Origin: Isoetes taiwanensis | Taxonomy: Eukaryota > Streptophyta > Lycopodiopsida > Isoetales > Isoetaceae | Length of the DNA: 64,000 nucleotides | NCBI GenBank assembly: GCA_021234155.1 | Contig: JAJEKV010000104.1 | Coordinates: 2,839,985-2,903,984 of the forward strand | Direction of reading: 5' to 3' | Shown: one piece after another, positions 34,264 through 47,200 of the stretch | How the letters are laid out: each line of letters begins with the position of its first letter | Numbering within the stretch: the first letter of the stretch is position 1 | Notes under the pieces: generated by a model | What the model was told of the DNA's origin: nothing | The model's database searches: none | The model's input: only the letters and a program-made list of their open reading frames with translations | Program-made: the position numbers and the translations under genes

Positions 34264-34349
34264 CGACACCTCATTCTCTCTCTCCAACCTTTCCCCACCA
34301 CCACCTCCCTCTTGCTCACTTTCGTCATCCATTTCTTGAACCATAAGAT

Positions 34350-35454
34350 ATGGCCCGAACCAAACAAGCAGCAGGAAGTATAGCGGCCCACCCTCTCCAT
34401 GGCCATGGCTTGGCCAGGGCGACATGTCAAGAAGGTTCTGAGCACCACCGGTAGGAACCCGGGGAGAGGAGGAACTTCCCTCCGGCCCGGCGGTGACACC
34501 TATCATGGCCCAAGAAGAGGGCACCACCCTAGCCCAGCAGCTCTTCATGGCGGGCACCCGAAGAACAGCGAGTCCCGCCACTTTGGGCCCTCGGCGGACA
34601 CCGGTAGAAGAAGCGAGGTTGAAGAAGCGGGGGGGGCGGCAGCGGCGGCAAAAACTCAAGAAGGCCGGGCCTTTGGCACCAAAGAAGAAGGGGCAAGGAG
34701 AAAGTTGCCGAGTGGCGGGAGGGAGGAGAGGCTGCTAGGAAGAAAGAGGGCCTTGAGAGGAGCTGAGGCGGCGAGGGAGAGAAGGACCAAGAGAAGAAGC
34801 AGCCGGACCTCGCCCGGTCACATGCGTTATTGAAAAACCTCGTGAAGAGGAGGAGAGTCTGAAGGGGAGGCAGCGAGGAGGAGGGAGGAGCAGCGAGGGC
34901 CAGGCCGAGACCGCCTACCCTAAGTGGCGGAGCCACGAAGGTGGTCAAGCTTGAAGGTGGGAGAACGGGAATTCATGCTCCGTCGGGATCGTGAATTCAT
35001 GCGCAAAATGGCGGCATACAAAATTACCTCCGTGGATTGGGCCGAGGTACAATGGCTGTGCTGCCGTCGGGGCCCGTCTGGCCCGGAGCGTGGAAGGCCG
35101 AGCCGAAGAAAAACCAGCTAAGCCACCCCCACCTAGACGGAGAAAACCCAAAAGGTTCCCCGCGGGCGAGCGGTGTATGCGCCGGGTGTTTAGGGAGATA
35201 AAGCACTTTCAAATGCACCAATCTCCTTATAAGGAAGCGCCCTTGGCGTCTCCTTAGGGAAATTATGCGAGGAGTTGGGACCCGATTATAGGGTTACCCC
35301 TCTAATGACCGGGGGCCTGCAAGAAGGCCGCTGAAAGCGGCTGGTGCAGCTCTTTGAGGAAGGGAACCTGCAATGCGATCCATGCTAAGAGAGTTACCCT
35401 CATGCTTAGAAGGACATTCACTTTCGGCCACGGAGAATTGGGGGGAGGCTCTAG
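34350..35454 (+). CDS. Histone H3-like (CENH3-like) protein carried by element 2, frame broken
   Basis: The start reads MARTKQAAGS. A basic, Ala/Arg/Glu-rich tail of about 270 residues follows. The core is clearer than in element 1: VFREIKHFQ (35186-35212), CTNLLIRKRPWRLLREIM (35214-35267, one frame), a TPLMTGGLQEG stretch (about 35296-35330), LVQLFEEGNLQC (35341-35376), NAIHAKRVTLM (about 35372-35406 in another frame), KDIHFRPRRIGGRL and TAG (35410-35454). The order equals H3 from alphaN to the C-terminal helix, and the distance from REI to LQE is the same as in H3. HFQ, TNLL and RRIGGR are plant CENH3-like residues, while MARTKQ and IRK are H3-like. Frame shifts and two stops interrupt it. 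Confidence 0.85.
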
Positions 35455-36127
35455 GCCCTCAATTTTTGTAAATTTTGTTAGAGGATTAAAATTTTCATGT
35501 AATTGTAATATAAAAGTTATTTTCCTCTGTAGGTAGAAAAATGTTAGATGCTTGAAATCTAGGAAATTAAACCCAATTGTAGTAGAATTCTTTATAGCAT
35601 GCTTAGGAATACCCTAGAAATCATGGCTACAACGAAAATTTTAGCAAAAAAATCATCCAAAAAGCAAAAAATTGGGGCAACCGGGTGAGACCGCGCCAAT
35701 GGCCTCTGCGTCCATGACCGTGCGGCGTTCAGCAGCGGATTCACCGGGTGCTTGAGAAGAAATTATGCTTTTAGGTGTGGGTTTTGTTCAAAATAAGTTG
35801 CTAGTTAGGTTAGAATTGATCAATTAGCCATGTTAGCATCTTCAAACTCTCAAATTTGACCAAAATTGGCTCCAAAATCAACCAACCGGGTGAGACCGCG
35901 CCAAAGCAGCGTCTGCGTTCTTGACGGAGGGCCCTTGTATGATTCACCGGGTCAGCCATTTTCGACCCAAATTAGCCAAATTCAGCCAAATAAAGCGCCA
36001 TGTAGTGTTTCTTGCTTTGTTTTGCTTAGATTTGCACTTCATGGTAGCTCATTTGGACACCCATAGCCATAGAACCAAGGCTTTCCTATGTAAGTACCTT
36101 TTTTGCGAATCCAGGGTCAACCATAGT
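35455..36127. other. Spacer between the extra genes of element 2
   Basis: AT-rich non-coding DNA with loosely doubled blocks (ACCGGGTGAGACCGCGCC at about 35679 and 35886). It is copied at 44300-44980. It leads into the TATA box at 36128. Confidence 0.5.
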
Positions 36128-36138
36128 CTATAAAAGGG
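36128..36138 (+). promoter_or_regulatory. TATA box of the second extra gene, element 2
   Basis: CTATAAAAGGG, then CCTCATTTGTCA, about 115 bases before ATG 36243, as in element 1. Confidence 0.6.
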
Positions 36139-36242
36139 CCTCATTTGTCATTTTTTTCAGCGGAGAACTACTCCCGACCACTTAGGCGATTTTCGACTCC
36201 TCGCGATCTTTGCAAGCCATTTTACGCACCTTTCCTTGCTTA

Positions 36243-37765
36243 ATGGGCCCGGCAACTTTGAGAGATGGTACAATCTTTGCCAAGCCATATCCATCGACTC
36301 CACTTTGAGCAAGCCTTCTCGTGTTTGACCACTTGTTTGATCTTCATGCAACTCATCTAGAACACCATACTACCACGGATATCATGTGCCAATCGACCAG
36401 AGGTCCTACCTTGGGAAGTTAGACTATCCCCTAGGGGAGGGAATTGGGTTCCTCTTGAGACACTCACCCAAGCCTTAGGTCGAGAGATGGGAGGATCCAA
36501 AGGCAAGAAGCAGCTATGGGATAGGACTAGGACCATGCCCGATTACATGACCTGCAGACACAATAGGCATAGGTACCTTTCATCTCGGGCGGCCCTTGCC
36601 CTCTTCATGCACTATAAGTCAATCAGCAAAGTAGGGAACCTTCTGTTCAGCCTTAGACTTAGCACCACTTGATACCCGTAGGGGCCAGGATCAAATCCTC
36701 AACATAGATTCCTCTGCGTATGAATACCATGGCTCGACGTCGGGGGCACCGGTCCTGCGGTCGGCGAAGACTACGGCGATTGGGGAGCAAAACCCGAATG
36801 GGAGAGCATGGGGCAACAAGAATGCAGAGGTACATGTCAAGGTACGGCGGCGACATCGAAGAGCCAAGGAGCCACCGGTGCGGCATCCGCAGCTCTGTGG
36901 CCGATAGTCATCGGAGGAGAGGAGTACATTCTAGCAAATGACATCCTCAACTTGTCATCTTGCCGAGGGGAACATGGACTTGGTCGGCGAGCTTCTAGGC
37001 ATGATGGCGCATGGGAAAGCCGCGGACCTCATCGACTATTCATACGGGGAGATCCCAAAGGGGGTGAGAGAGACACTCTTATCTTTGGGGAGACAATGTG
37101 GAGATAGCTGGCCCTATCAGTGAGATAAAGGGAGATCTATCGGCAATGAGGAACCTATCATTTCAGAGGAGGAGTTCGGCGAATCTGAGCACCTTTGTAC
37201 AAGTTAGGGAGGGCCCAAGCTCAAGCGGGACAGTTCGAGCCGAGGAGCATGAGGAAGGGTCGGTAGCATCAACTTGGACAATGCAACCCGACATGTGGAG
37301 AGATCATGAAGATCTTATGGGCTGTGGGCGCCCTACGGTGGAAGCGGCTCAAAGGAAGAAGAACGCGGGTTCGCGAGGCGCGGGTAAAGGTGCGACGCCG
37401 GCTACTACCTTCCAGCCCTCGGTCAAGGGCAAATGGTAGTCTTCCACAAGGAGTTCAGTCAAGGGGAAGAATCGGTGGCACTTCTCATAGCACTCTCGGG
37501 CCGGGCGGCACTTTCGAAGATATCGCCCCATGCAGATCATGTCATCCCTTTTCAAAGAGGTCCGTGGCGCTCCATTGCCTTGACCGCTGGGGGCCACCTT
37601 AGGGATGCATCACTTTCGATGTGTAACAAGCGCACGAGAACTCCGGAACGGAAATGGCTCGAGCACTCGGGGAGGATCGACAAAGGAACATCTGCGCAAC
37701 CTCGGCAAAAGGCCTCCAATTTAGGGATGTGAAGAATTTCTTTAAGCTTTCGGGGAGGCCATTGA
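36243..37765 (+). CDS. Second extra gene of element 2, unknown protein, frame broken
   Basis: Shared residues with 13651-15156 include RTPYYHGYHVPI-type residues, LGREMG, ALALFMHYKSI (about 36592-36630), GEEYILANDILNLSS (36916-36962), LIDYSYGEIPKG (about 37029-37064) and a C-terminus FRDVKNFFKLSG (about 37722-37752). No known domain is recognised. The Glu/Ser-rich middle (EEHEEGSVASTW) suggests a disordered linker. Retention in both elements and in the partial third copy suggests a role in the element. Confidence 0.5.
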
Positions 37766-37976
37766 TCAGCTATAAGATTTCCTTTCAAGTTTTAAATTGT
37801 ATTAAGTAATCTTCTTTTGATATTATCATGTATTTCATAAAATGTACTTCTATATATTAATGACTTATTATGATCTTGACTTGTAAGTGGAATTCTCACA
37901 TGATTTCTTTTGTATCTAACAACAAACTAATTGTAAAGCGAATATAATTCATGTAAACTAAATAACAAGTATTGAT

Positions 37977-39290
37977 GATCAATCCTTGCGACAAGGAACA
38001 TCGGCTCGAGGTTCCCAAGGCGGGGCCCCCGGCTGACATCGATGGGTACCAAGGAACCTATTTGGGCGTAATCAAGATGACAACGAGGAAATGACACAGG
38101 GAGCAATCAGCGCAAAGGCTCGTCGGATGAGGAATCAGATGCAACAGCTGATCCATTGGGCCACCCCATTGATGAATGCCCAAGGATATGCGCCTGCACC
38201 ACCTCCACCTCCACCACTACCTCAGCAAGGCATTGAGGAAGGCCCACAACGGGGAGGCGGGACAACCAAGGAAATGGACAGGAGCAGGGGAAAAGGAAAA
38301 GGAGAAATAGAAGAGTCCAACACCACCTAGCTCGGTTCGCCGGACACCCCGCACACCAAAGGCAGTTCTAGCTTTCGAGAAAGTGGAGTGACGACCTCCA
38401 TAGGTAGAGCGAGGGGCAAGGAAGGCGGATGACTATCGGAAAAGAAGGTTGGCGGTGCTATGAGCAATGTGTGGAAGACTAGGAAGTTGGGTGGGTTCTC
38501 GGGGAAAGGATGCGTCGGGGGCATGGAAGCGAGAAGCATGGCTTGTGAAATGGAGGAATTTGGCAACTCTTATAGCATGAAGGACAAGGACATAGGGAAA
38601 GTTGCTACAGCAAAACTTGATAGGGCAACTAGAATCTGGTGGAAAGGCTATGCCAAGTCTAACAAGCTCAAAAAAGCAGTTCTGATTCAAGACCTTAACC
38701 GACAAAGCTTTCCACTTAAGCACTATGTGCCAAGATCGCACACTAGCAGGCAAATCCAGCCCAGTTCTATAGGTTGAACCAGGGTACATTGTCAGTAGCA
38801 AAGTATACAGAGGAATTTATGCGGCTCAGGCTCCATGTTCCGAATTATCGAAAGGCAAGCGGTTGATACCTACATTGAGGGTTGAGCAGTAATATCAAAG
38901 AGCTTGTTAGAGCAATCAACCCAAGGTCCGATTCTGCGAGAGGCGAACAAAGCGATAAGTTTGGAGGAAGCACCATCAACTCCAGCCGAGAAAGATCGAC
39001 CTTGAGGGTAAAGCTTGAGCGGTACAAAGGCGATACCGAGTAAGCAATCGGCCTTCACGCCATCAGGGAGTCCAGCCCGGCGAGGAAAGAGCTCAGGGTA
39101 AGACCTTTGGGGACCGTAAGCAGCAGAATGCATCGGGGAGGCGGTGTGCTAAAGCGTATCCTAAACGGCTTGCGAAAAGAGGCGAGGAGTGTATCGAGAA
39201 GAAGCTATGTTTAGTGCTTCGGCCGGGCACGAACACATGATTGCCCATTAGGTCATGCGAGGCAGCTTTGGCGAGCTTATGGATTAGGAT
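37977..39290 (+). pseudogene. gag: gag of element 2
   Basis: The start MINPCDKE (about 37977) is followed by DGYQGTYLGVIK and a Pro-rich run (APAPPPPPPLPQQG, about 38188). Then AMSNVWKTRKLGG (about 38457), EEFGNSYSMKDKDIGKVATA and ATRIWWKGYAKSNKLKK (about 38625-38675) form the capsid-like Retrotrans_gag block. EFMRLRL-like and NIKELVRAINPRSDS residues follow. A CCHC knuckle (CFRC-type, GHEH, C) lies at 39195-39250 with one shift. Confidence 0.75.
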
Positions 39291-39429
39291 TCCTAAGCCC
39301 AGGCGGATGAGGGCGGCGACCAGCATGAGGCCGAGGACTTCATAGATGGTGAGTGCCACATATGTGCAAACATTGAATCGGGGTGATATTGAAAATCGTC
39401 GGCGGTCATTGCGGCTGATGGAATCATAG

Positions 39430-39500
39430 ATAGCGATCCATATGTAGTCCTCATAGACACGGGTAGTTCTCATAACTTTGCCTCTCTAGGCTGGCTGCCT
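39430..39500 (+). pseudogene. Aspartic protease core of element 2
   Basis: The frame YVVLIDTGSSHNFASLGWLP (about 39439-39499) holds the catalytic DTG in an intact state. It precedes RT as in all Ty3/gypsy elements. Confidence 0.8.
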
Positions 39501-39944
39501 TAATGAAGAATAAAGGTATTGAAGTCTAAGCCAAGGCAGTTGCTGGCAAGCGGCGCCATTCGGCACACCAAGGGGAGGAGGATCACGTTAGACATAGACC
39601 TTAGTGGAAGTAAGTGGCGATGGGAGGCGGAAGTCATGGAAATTGGAAGGTATGACCTTATAGTGGGAATGGAATTCTTGAAGCCCAGCCAAAGCCATGA
39701 TTGATTGTGACCGCAGCAATGAAGTCGCCATGGCGACCTTGGGGCGGCACCAAATTCATAGTGAAAGGTAAGAAGGCAGCCTCTTCTATGCGGTGTATTT
39801 CTTTGAAGCGACTAAGGAAAAGTATAGAAAAAATAAGGTGGATTATATTTTGAGGTTAGAGGCAATTGAGCCCATTAGAGAATGGAAGCGATCAAAGGGG
39901 AATCGGTTTCCCAAGCGGTGCACAAGGCTCATCTCGGGAATTTA

Positions 39945-41170
39945 AGGATGTATTCGGATGAAATCCGGCTACCTATAGAGGTGTGGAATGTGAGATCACA
40001 TTAGCTCAGATGCTAAGCCTACCAGCAAGGCACCATCGGGATGAGCACACGGGTTGATTGAGCTCAAAAGCAACTCAGGAATTACTTGAACTTGGTTTTA
40101 TTAGAGCAAGTGTGTCTCCCTTTGGAGCACCCATACTCTTAGTGAAGAAGAAAGATGGCAGCTTAAGAATGTGCATAGACTATCGCCAGACTCAACAAGC
40201 GGGGCGATAAAGAATAAGTATGCTTTGCCAAGGCGGAGATGATTTGATGGACCAGCTCCAAGGAGCAAAGGTATTCTCTAAAATTGACTTAAGGTCGGGG
40301 ATACCACCAAATAAGGATAAAGGAAGAAGATATCCATAAGACCGCCTTTAGAGCGGTATGGTCACTTTGAGTTCTGATGTGCCCTTTGGATTGTCAATGC
40401 TCCAGCAACTTTTATCGCCTCATGAATGGCGTCTTGGGGATTTTCTAGATGAGTTTGTCATTGTCTTCTTGACGACATTTTAGTCTCTGACAAGTCCATT
40501 GAAGATCATAGTCGGCATTTGAGAAGGGTGTTAGAAAAGTTGAGGCGACATCGTTTGTATGGAAAGCTCTCCAAATGCCACTTTGCTACGGAAGAGTGGA
40601 GTACTTGGGCCATGTCATATCGGTGGAAGGGATCTCCACCGATCCATAAAAGATCGGCCCGGTAGTAGATTAGCCAGCTCAAAGAATGTGGCGGAGTAAG
40701 AAGCTTCCTAGGTCTGGCGAGGTTATTACTGAAAGTTCGTGAAGGACTTAGCTAAGTGGGCGTCCCCTTTGAAGGACCTCACTAAGGCGTTAAGGTGAAA
40801 AGATTGGAAACACATTGGTTGAAAATGTCAAGCTTCATTTGAAAAGCTTAAGGAGGCCTTAACAACAGCACCGGTGCTAGTTATTCGGATCGGACAAGGA
40901 CAAGATAGTAGCAATGGATGCAAGTAAGATATGAGTTGGAGTCCTTATGCAAGAAGGAAGAGTAATAGCTTATGATTCCAAGAAGTTGAGCGACAGAAGC
41001 AGCTACCCAACCCATGATCGGGAACTTCTAGCTATTGTCGAGCTCTTAGGTATTTGGAGGCATTATTTGCTCGGGGAGGAAGTTTCAGTTAGATACTGAT
41101 CACCAGAGCCTCCAATACATCTTTACCCAACCACTCCTTAATCTAAGGCAAAGGAGGTGGACCAGGAGAC
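39945..41170 (+). pseudogene. pol: Reverse transcriptase and RNase H of element 2
   Basis: YRGVECEITLA (about 39976-40010), [20 protein letters not shown] (about 40095-40150), [11 protein letters not shown] (40152-40185), PFGLSMLQ-type residues and a FLDDI-type catalytic site with one missing base (about 40460-40485) are readable. RNase H includes SSYPTHDRELLAIV (about 41000-41040) and QLDTDH-like residues. Frames are broken many times. Confidence 0.85.
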
Positions 41171-41394
41171 CGTTTGAGACAAGAACGCATTGTAATGTGA
41201 TTTCCACTCTTTCGAGTGAGTTTGGTAAGAAGATTGAAGAAACCACCTGCCGTTAGATGGGGATTTCAAGGAAGTATGGGAAAGCCTTTCTAGGGGAGGC
41301 TAGAGCGAGATAAGGAGCAGGAGGCCTTCAAGCATTATAAGAAGGAAGGCAACCTGTTGTATCATAAACATAAGTTGTGTGTGCCCGAATCATC

Positions 41395-42080
41395 AAGGAT
41401 AAGGAAGCTAATTCTTCATGACACACACAACAGCCCAATTGCAGGGCATGCAGGGTTTATGAAGACCTACTTCAAGATTCGAAGTAGTTATTTACGGCGA
41501 GGGATGAAAAGCGGATAGCTTGGTATATTCGGGAATGCGGTTGTGTGTCGTGAGACAAAAGCGAGCGACTTGAATTCCGGGTGCCTTAGAGCCATTGGGA
41601 GTGCCAAATGCTAAGTGGGAGGTCATAAGTATGGATTTTATCATGGGACTCCCTAGAACTCTTTGAGGGCAAGGATGCATTGATGGTTATCGTAGACAAG
41701 TTATCTAAGATGGCACATTTTGTGCCTTGTAGAACTCTTGACCACGACATTAATCTTGCCAAGCTATTTGTGAAGGAAATTTTTAGGCTCCATGGCATGC
41801 CTCGGGAGATAATATCGGATAGAGATTCTAAGTTTATGAGTGCTTTTGGCGGGACCTCTTTAGCACCATTGGGCCGAAGCTCTCCATGAGCACGGCATAT
41901 CACCCCCAAGCGGATGGTGGGACGGAGAGGGGCCGAATCGAATCATTGAAGATATGCTTAGAAGCTTTGTGTGGAATAAGCGGTCCAAGTGGGATGAGTA
42001 TATCCACTTGGTGAATTTGCCTACAATAGTGCCAAGCGGGGAGTCATCTCGGATGTCTCCTTTCATGGTAAATTACGGTA
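41395..42080 (+). pseudogene. Integrase of element 2
   Basis: HDTHNSPI.GHAGFMKTYFKI (about 41418-41480) is the zinc-binding start. The core contains MVIVDKLSKMAHFVPCRTLD, AKLFVKEIFRLHGMPREI and SDRDSKFMSAF (41815-41850) in one 69-codon open frame (41680-41889). AYHPQADGG-like residues and RIIEDML follow. D and D of the D,D-35-E triad are visible, and the Glu region is just downstream. Confidence 0.85.
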
Positions 42081-42279
42081 CCGGTGCTTAACCTCGGACA
42101 CTTGGCACAATCCGTGTCAAAGGTTGAAGTGTCCCGGCGGATGCTAGGAGATATCACGTGATTGGTGAAAGAAGTGAGGGTTACCTCCTAGCGGCAAGAA
42201 GTCAAAGGGAAGAGTATGGCCGGCAAACACGGAACCATAAGGGGAGTTCAAGGTAGGCGATAAGCGTGTGGTTGAAGAT

Positions 42280-42690
42280 CAAGGTTAAGCAAGCTAAGCT
42301 AAGCAGTTGGGAGTTGTAAGAAGCTTGCCCCTAGGTGGGCTGGTCCGTTCAAGATTTTAGAGAGAGTGGGCTCCCAAGCTTACAAGTTGGATCTTAGGCC
42401 CATCTTAAGGTTCACAAAGGTTTTTCCCGTAAGTTTATTAAAAAGGCACAATCCTAACCACGAGGAGGTTTTGGATACTCCAACTTTGTTGGAAATAGCG
42501 GAAGAACAAGTGGAAATTGTGCTGAATTACTTCTTGATAAGTCATTCAAAGAAGACTAGGAGGTCTCAGTTCCTCAATATTTGGTCAAGTGGAAGCACTT
42601 GCCCGTGGAAAAAGCAACACTGGGTATTGAAGCGAGTTTGGAGAAGCAATACCGGAGTTTATGAAGGAGTTTGATGGGTAAGTCGTCTCA
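42280..42690 (+). pseudogene. Integrase C-terminus with chromodomain, element 2
   Basis: GSQAYKLDLRPIL, SLLKRHNPNHEEVLDTP and EIAEEQVEIVLN lead into a chromodomain whose VPQYLVKWKHLP strand lies at about 42566-42600 in another frame. It is collinear with element 1 and ends near the EKQYRSL-like helix at 42640-42665. Confidence 0.75.
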
Positions 42691-43540
42691 GGCTTGGTGG
42701 ACCCGACTTCGCCGGGAGGTTAGCAGTATGCTTCTTAGTTAGCCTCAAAGTCGGCTCATGTCTTCTAGTTAGTGGAGCACATGCGCGAGAATCTTGGAGC
42801 GATGTGGCGATGATGGGATAAGCCTTTAAAGCGTTCTCTAGGCCAACATGCACCAAAGAGGTGCGCATGACCCGATAGGGTCATGCGAGAGAAAAGGAAA
42901 GGCATGGTCTTGTGATGATGGGACATCGATCGGATGCTCCCTATGCCACGATGTGGGGAGGCACACCTGACCATAGGGGGTCATGGTGAAGGTCAAAAGT
43001 GATCATGTGCGATGATGGGATCGTGAGGCGTTCCTAGCTTAAAACCCTTGGGGCATGATGCACTAGGGAATTTTCGACTACCGGGTAGCAAAGTACAAAG
43101 GTAGCACTTGATCATGGCGATGATGGGATCATCTTAAATGGTCCTTAGCTCAAATCAAGAAAGGGCCATGATCGAATGCAAGGTATTGGTAAGGGGGTGG
43201 TCCCCTAAAACCACAAACTTATTAATTAAACTAGCGTAATGTGCTCCATGGAGGCAAGTGAGGAGCTTGAGGTGGGGCGCATGCGAGAGAAGATGGGGAA
43301 CCATAATTTAGATTATGAACCCTAATAACTCTTATAATAATGTTTTGAATTATTGTAAGAAGTAACTTTGTTAAGGCTATATAATTTTGTATAAGTACAA
43401 ATATGGCCTAAATTTTGACATTTAACTTTTAATAGGAAGTTGATCGTTTAAACTTAACTTAAAGAGTATGTTTTGATGTGTTTTCTTGGGATAGTTAGGT
43501 TCGTCACCTTAAGCGCAATCTTTGAGGGACAGCATTGTCT

Positions 43541-43552
43541 AAGGGGGGAGAA
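43541..43552 (+). promoter_or_regulatory. Polypurine tract of element 2
   Basis: AAGGGGGGAGAA directly before the first 3' LTR segment. Confidence 0.8.
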
Positions 43553-44283
43553 TGTGACATTCGGGGAATATCGCCATAAATCATTATATTCTGGACCCGT
43601 CACCATACAAGTCTACATAGGTAGCCTTGTATGCCTTGGATAAGTGGCAAGGGGTGCACATCTAAGTTAATTATTTAACTTAGATAACCTTAGGATAAGG
43701 CCCATTTCCACATGGCCTTATCCTATTGAACTAACCACCACGGCCTTATCTTAGTGGTGCCACGTGGCATCCCATGTGGACCCACACCTATATTAGCTCT
43801 AACCCCTAACCCTAGACCCATTTCCTTGACCTAGCACTGAACTCTCATCTCGTGCTCGAAACCCCGTTTGAGCATCGTTCGTTATAACCTAGCTTGGAGG
43901 CGGCAGCCCGGAAGGTGTGTAGGATCGTGGGGAGCAAGTCTTGAGCCACTCCAAGGAGCATGGAGGCGCCCAGGGGATGGGAGGAAGCTTACGGAGGAGG
44001 TAGGTTGAGTAGAGTTCATATTAGTTCATCTGGGAATTAGTACTCCAGATGGGTTAGTATTTCGTAGCTAGAGTAGAGCCACCCTAGAACCTGTGTTGAA
44101 CATCTTGAACCCTAATCCGGGAACCCTAACTAATAGTTAGACATGTATGATTAGGTTAAGATGTTCATATAAAGTTATTCATGATGATTATGTGATGATG
44201 GTTGATCATGTTTGTTCCTCTTGTGTTGGGAAGGGGTAGAGACCTAGAGCCATATGTAGTATGCTCCTAGTGTAGATCCTTAG
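43553..44283 (+). repeat. Partial 3' LTR of element 2, first segment
   Basis: TGTGACATTCGGGG... corresponds to the first 715 or so bases of the 5' LTR (32186-32900) and breaks off after GTAGATCCTTAG, where internal DNA begins. Confidence 0.85.
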
Positions 44284-47200
44284 CACGAGGAGAATTCGGG
44301 GGAGGCCCTAGGCCCTCAATTTTTGTAAATTTTGTTAGAGGATTAAAATTTTCATGTAATTGTGTTTTCTTATTAATATAAAAGTTATTTTCCTCTGTAA
44401 AAGTAGAAAAATGTTAGATGCTTGAAATCTAGGAAATTAAACCCAATTGTAGTAGAATTCTTTATAGCATGCTTAGGAATACCCTAGAAATCATGGCTAC
44501 TTGAAAATTTTAGCAAAAAAATCATCCAAAAAGCAAAAAATCGGAACAGAGGGTGAGACCAGCCAATGGCCTCTGCGTCATGACTTGTGGCCGTTGCGGC
44601 GGATTCACCGGTCTTAAATATCTTTAGGTGTCGGTTTTGTTCAAAATAAGTTGCTAGTTAGGTTAGAATTGATCCAATTAGCCATGTTAGCATCTTCAAA
44701 CTCTCAAATTTGACCAAAATTGGCTCCAAAATCGACCAGCCAGGGTGAGGCTGCGCAAGCAGCGTCTGCGTTCATGACGGAGGACGCTTTCTTGTGGATT
44801 CACCGGGTCAGCCATTTTCGACCAAATTAGCCAAATTCACCAAACAAACTGCCATGTAGTGTTTCTTGCTTTGTTTTGCTTAGATTTGCACTTCATGATA
44901 GCTCATTTGGACACCCATAGCCATAGAACCAAGGCTTTCCTATGTGGGTACCTTTTGCACGAATCCAGAGGTCAACCATAGTCTATAAAGGGCCTCATTT
45001 GTCATTTTTTCTTTCCATGAACTACTCCGGCCACTTAGGCGATTTTTCGACTCCTCTTGATCTTTGCAAGCCATTTTTCGCACCTTTCCTTGCTTAATGG
45101 CCCGGCAACTTTGAGAGATGGTACAATGCTGCAAGCCATATCCATCGGCTCCCCTGCTGAGCAAGCCTTCTCGTGTTTGACCACTTGTTTTGATCTTCAT
45201 GCAACTCTGTCTAGAACACCATACTACCACGGATATCATGTGCCAATCGACCAGCAGGTCCTACCTTGGGAAGTTAGACTACCCCTATGGGAGGAATTGG
45301 GTTTCTCTTGAGACACTCACCCAAGCCTTAGGTCGAGAGATGGGAGGATCCAAAGGCAAGAAGCAGCTATGGGATAGGACTAGGACCATGCCGATTACAT
45401 GACCTGCGGACACAATAGGCATAGGTACCTTTCATCTCGGGACAGCCCTTGCCCTCTTCATGCACTATAAGTCAATCAACAAAGTAGGGAACCTTCATTT
45501 CAGCCCTTAGACTTAGCACCACTTGATACCCGTAGAGACGGGATCAAATCCTCAACATAGATTCCTCGGCGTATGAATACCATGAAAACGGCTTCGGGGG
45601 CACAGTCCTGCGGATCGGCCGAAGACTACTGGCGGTTGGGGAGCAAAACCCGAATGGGGGAAGCGGGGAGGCAACAAGAATCTGAGGTACATGTCAAGGC
45701 GGCGGCGACATCAGAAAGAACCACCGACCCGCCGATTACGGCATCCGACTCTGTCGTAGATGATAGTCATCGGCGGAGGAGTACATTCTAGCAAATGACA
45801 TCCTCAACTTGTCATCTTGCCCGAGAGCGGGGGACTTGAATCGACGAGCTTCTAGGCATGATAAGCGCATGGGAAAAGCATGGACCTCATCGACTATTCA
45901 TACCGGGAGATCCCAAGGGGGCTGGCGGATAGACACTCTTATCTTTGGGAGACAATGTCGGAACATAGCGGCCTATCAGCGGATAAAGGAGATCTATCGA
46001 TAGCGGAACCTATCATTTCGAGGAGGAGGAGTTCAGCCCGGTCTGAGCACTTTAGTACAAGCCGAGGGAGGGCCCAAGCTCAAAGCGGACGGATTCGAGC
46101 CGAGAAGCATGAGGAAGGGTCAGTAGCATCAACTTGGACAATGCAACCCGGCATGTGGAGAGATCATGAAAGATCTTATGGCTGTGGGCGCCCTACGGTG
46201 GGCGGCTCAAAGGAAGAACGCGGGTTCGCGAGGCTGCGGGTAAAGATGCGACGCCGCTACTACCTTCCAGACCCTCGGTCAAAAGAGCAAATGGTAGTCT
46301 TCCACAAGGAGTTCAGTCCAAGGGGGGAAGAATCAGTGGCACTTCTCATAGCACTCTCGGGCTTCGGGCAGCACTCGAAGATATATGCCCATGCAGATCA
46401 TGTCATCCTTTTCAAGAGGTCCGTAGCGCTCCATTGCCTTGACTTCGCTAGGGGCCACCTCAGGGATGCATCACTTCGATTGTAGCGGCAAGCGCACGGA
46501 ACTCCGGAGCGGAAATGGCTCGAGCACTCGAGGGAGGATCGACAAGGAACATCCTGCGTAACCTCGGCAAAGGCCTCCGATTTAGGGATGTGAAGAATTT
46601 CTTTAAGCTTTCAGGAGGCCATTGATCAGCTATAAGATTTCCTTTCAAGTTTTAAATTGTATTAAGTAATCTTCTTTTGATATTATCATGTATTTCATAA
46701 AATGTACTTCTATATATTAATGACTTATTATGATCTTGACTTGTAAGTGGAATTCTCACATGATTTCTTTTGTATCTAACAACAAACTAATTGTAAACGA
46801 ATATAATTCATGTGTAAACTAAATAACAAGTATTGATGATCAATCCTTGCGACAAGGAACATCATTTCGGGTTCCCAAGGCCGGGGCACTGACATCGATG
46901 GGTACCAAGGAACCTATTTGGGCGTAATCAAGATGACAACGAGGAAATGACAGGAAGCAATCAGCATGAGGCTCGTCGGATGAGGAATCGAGATGCAACG
47001 ACTGATCCATTGGGCCACCCATTGATGAATGCCCAGAATATCTTTGCACCACCTCCACCTCCACCACTACCTCAGCAAGGCATTGAGGAAGGCCCCGGCA
47101 AAGAGGCGGGACAACCAAGGAAATAGCGGGGAGCAGGGAAAGGAAAAGGAGAAATAGAAGGAGTCCAACACCACCTAGCTCAGTTCGCCGGACACCGCAC

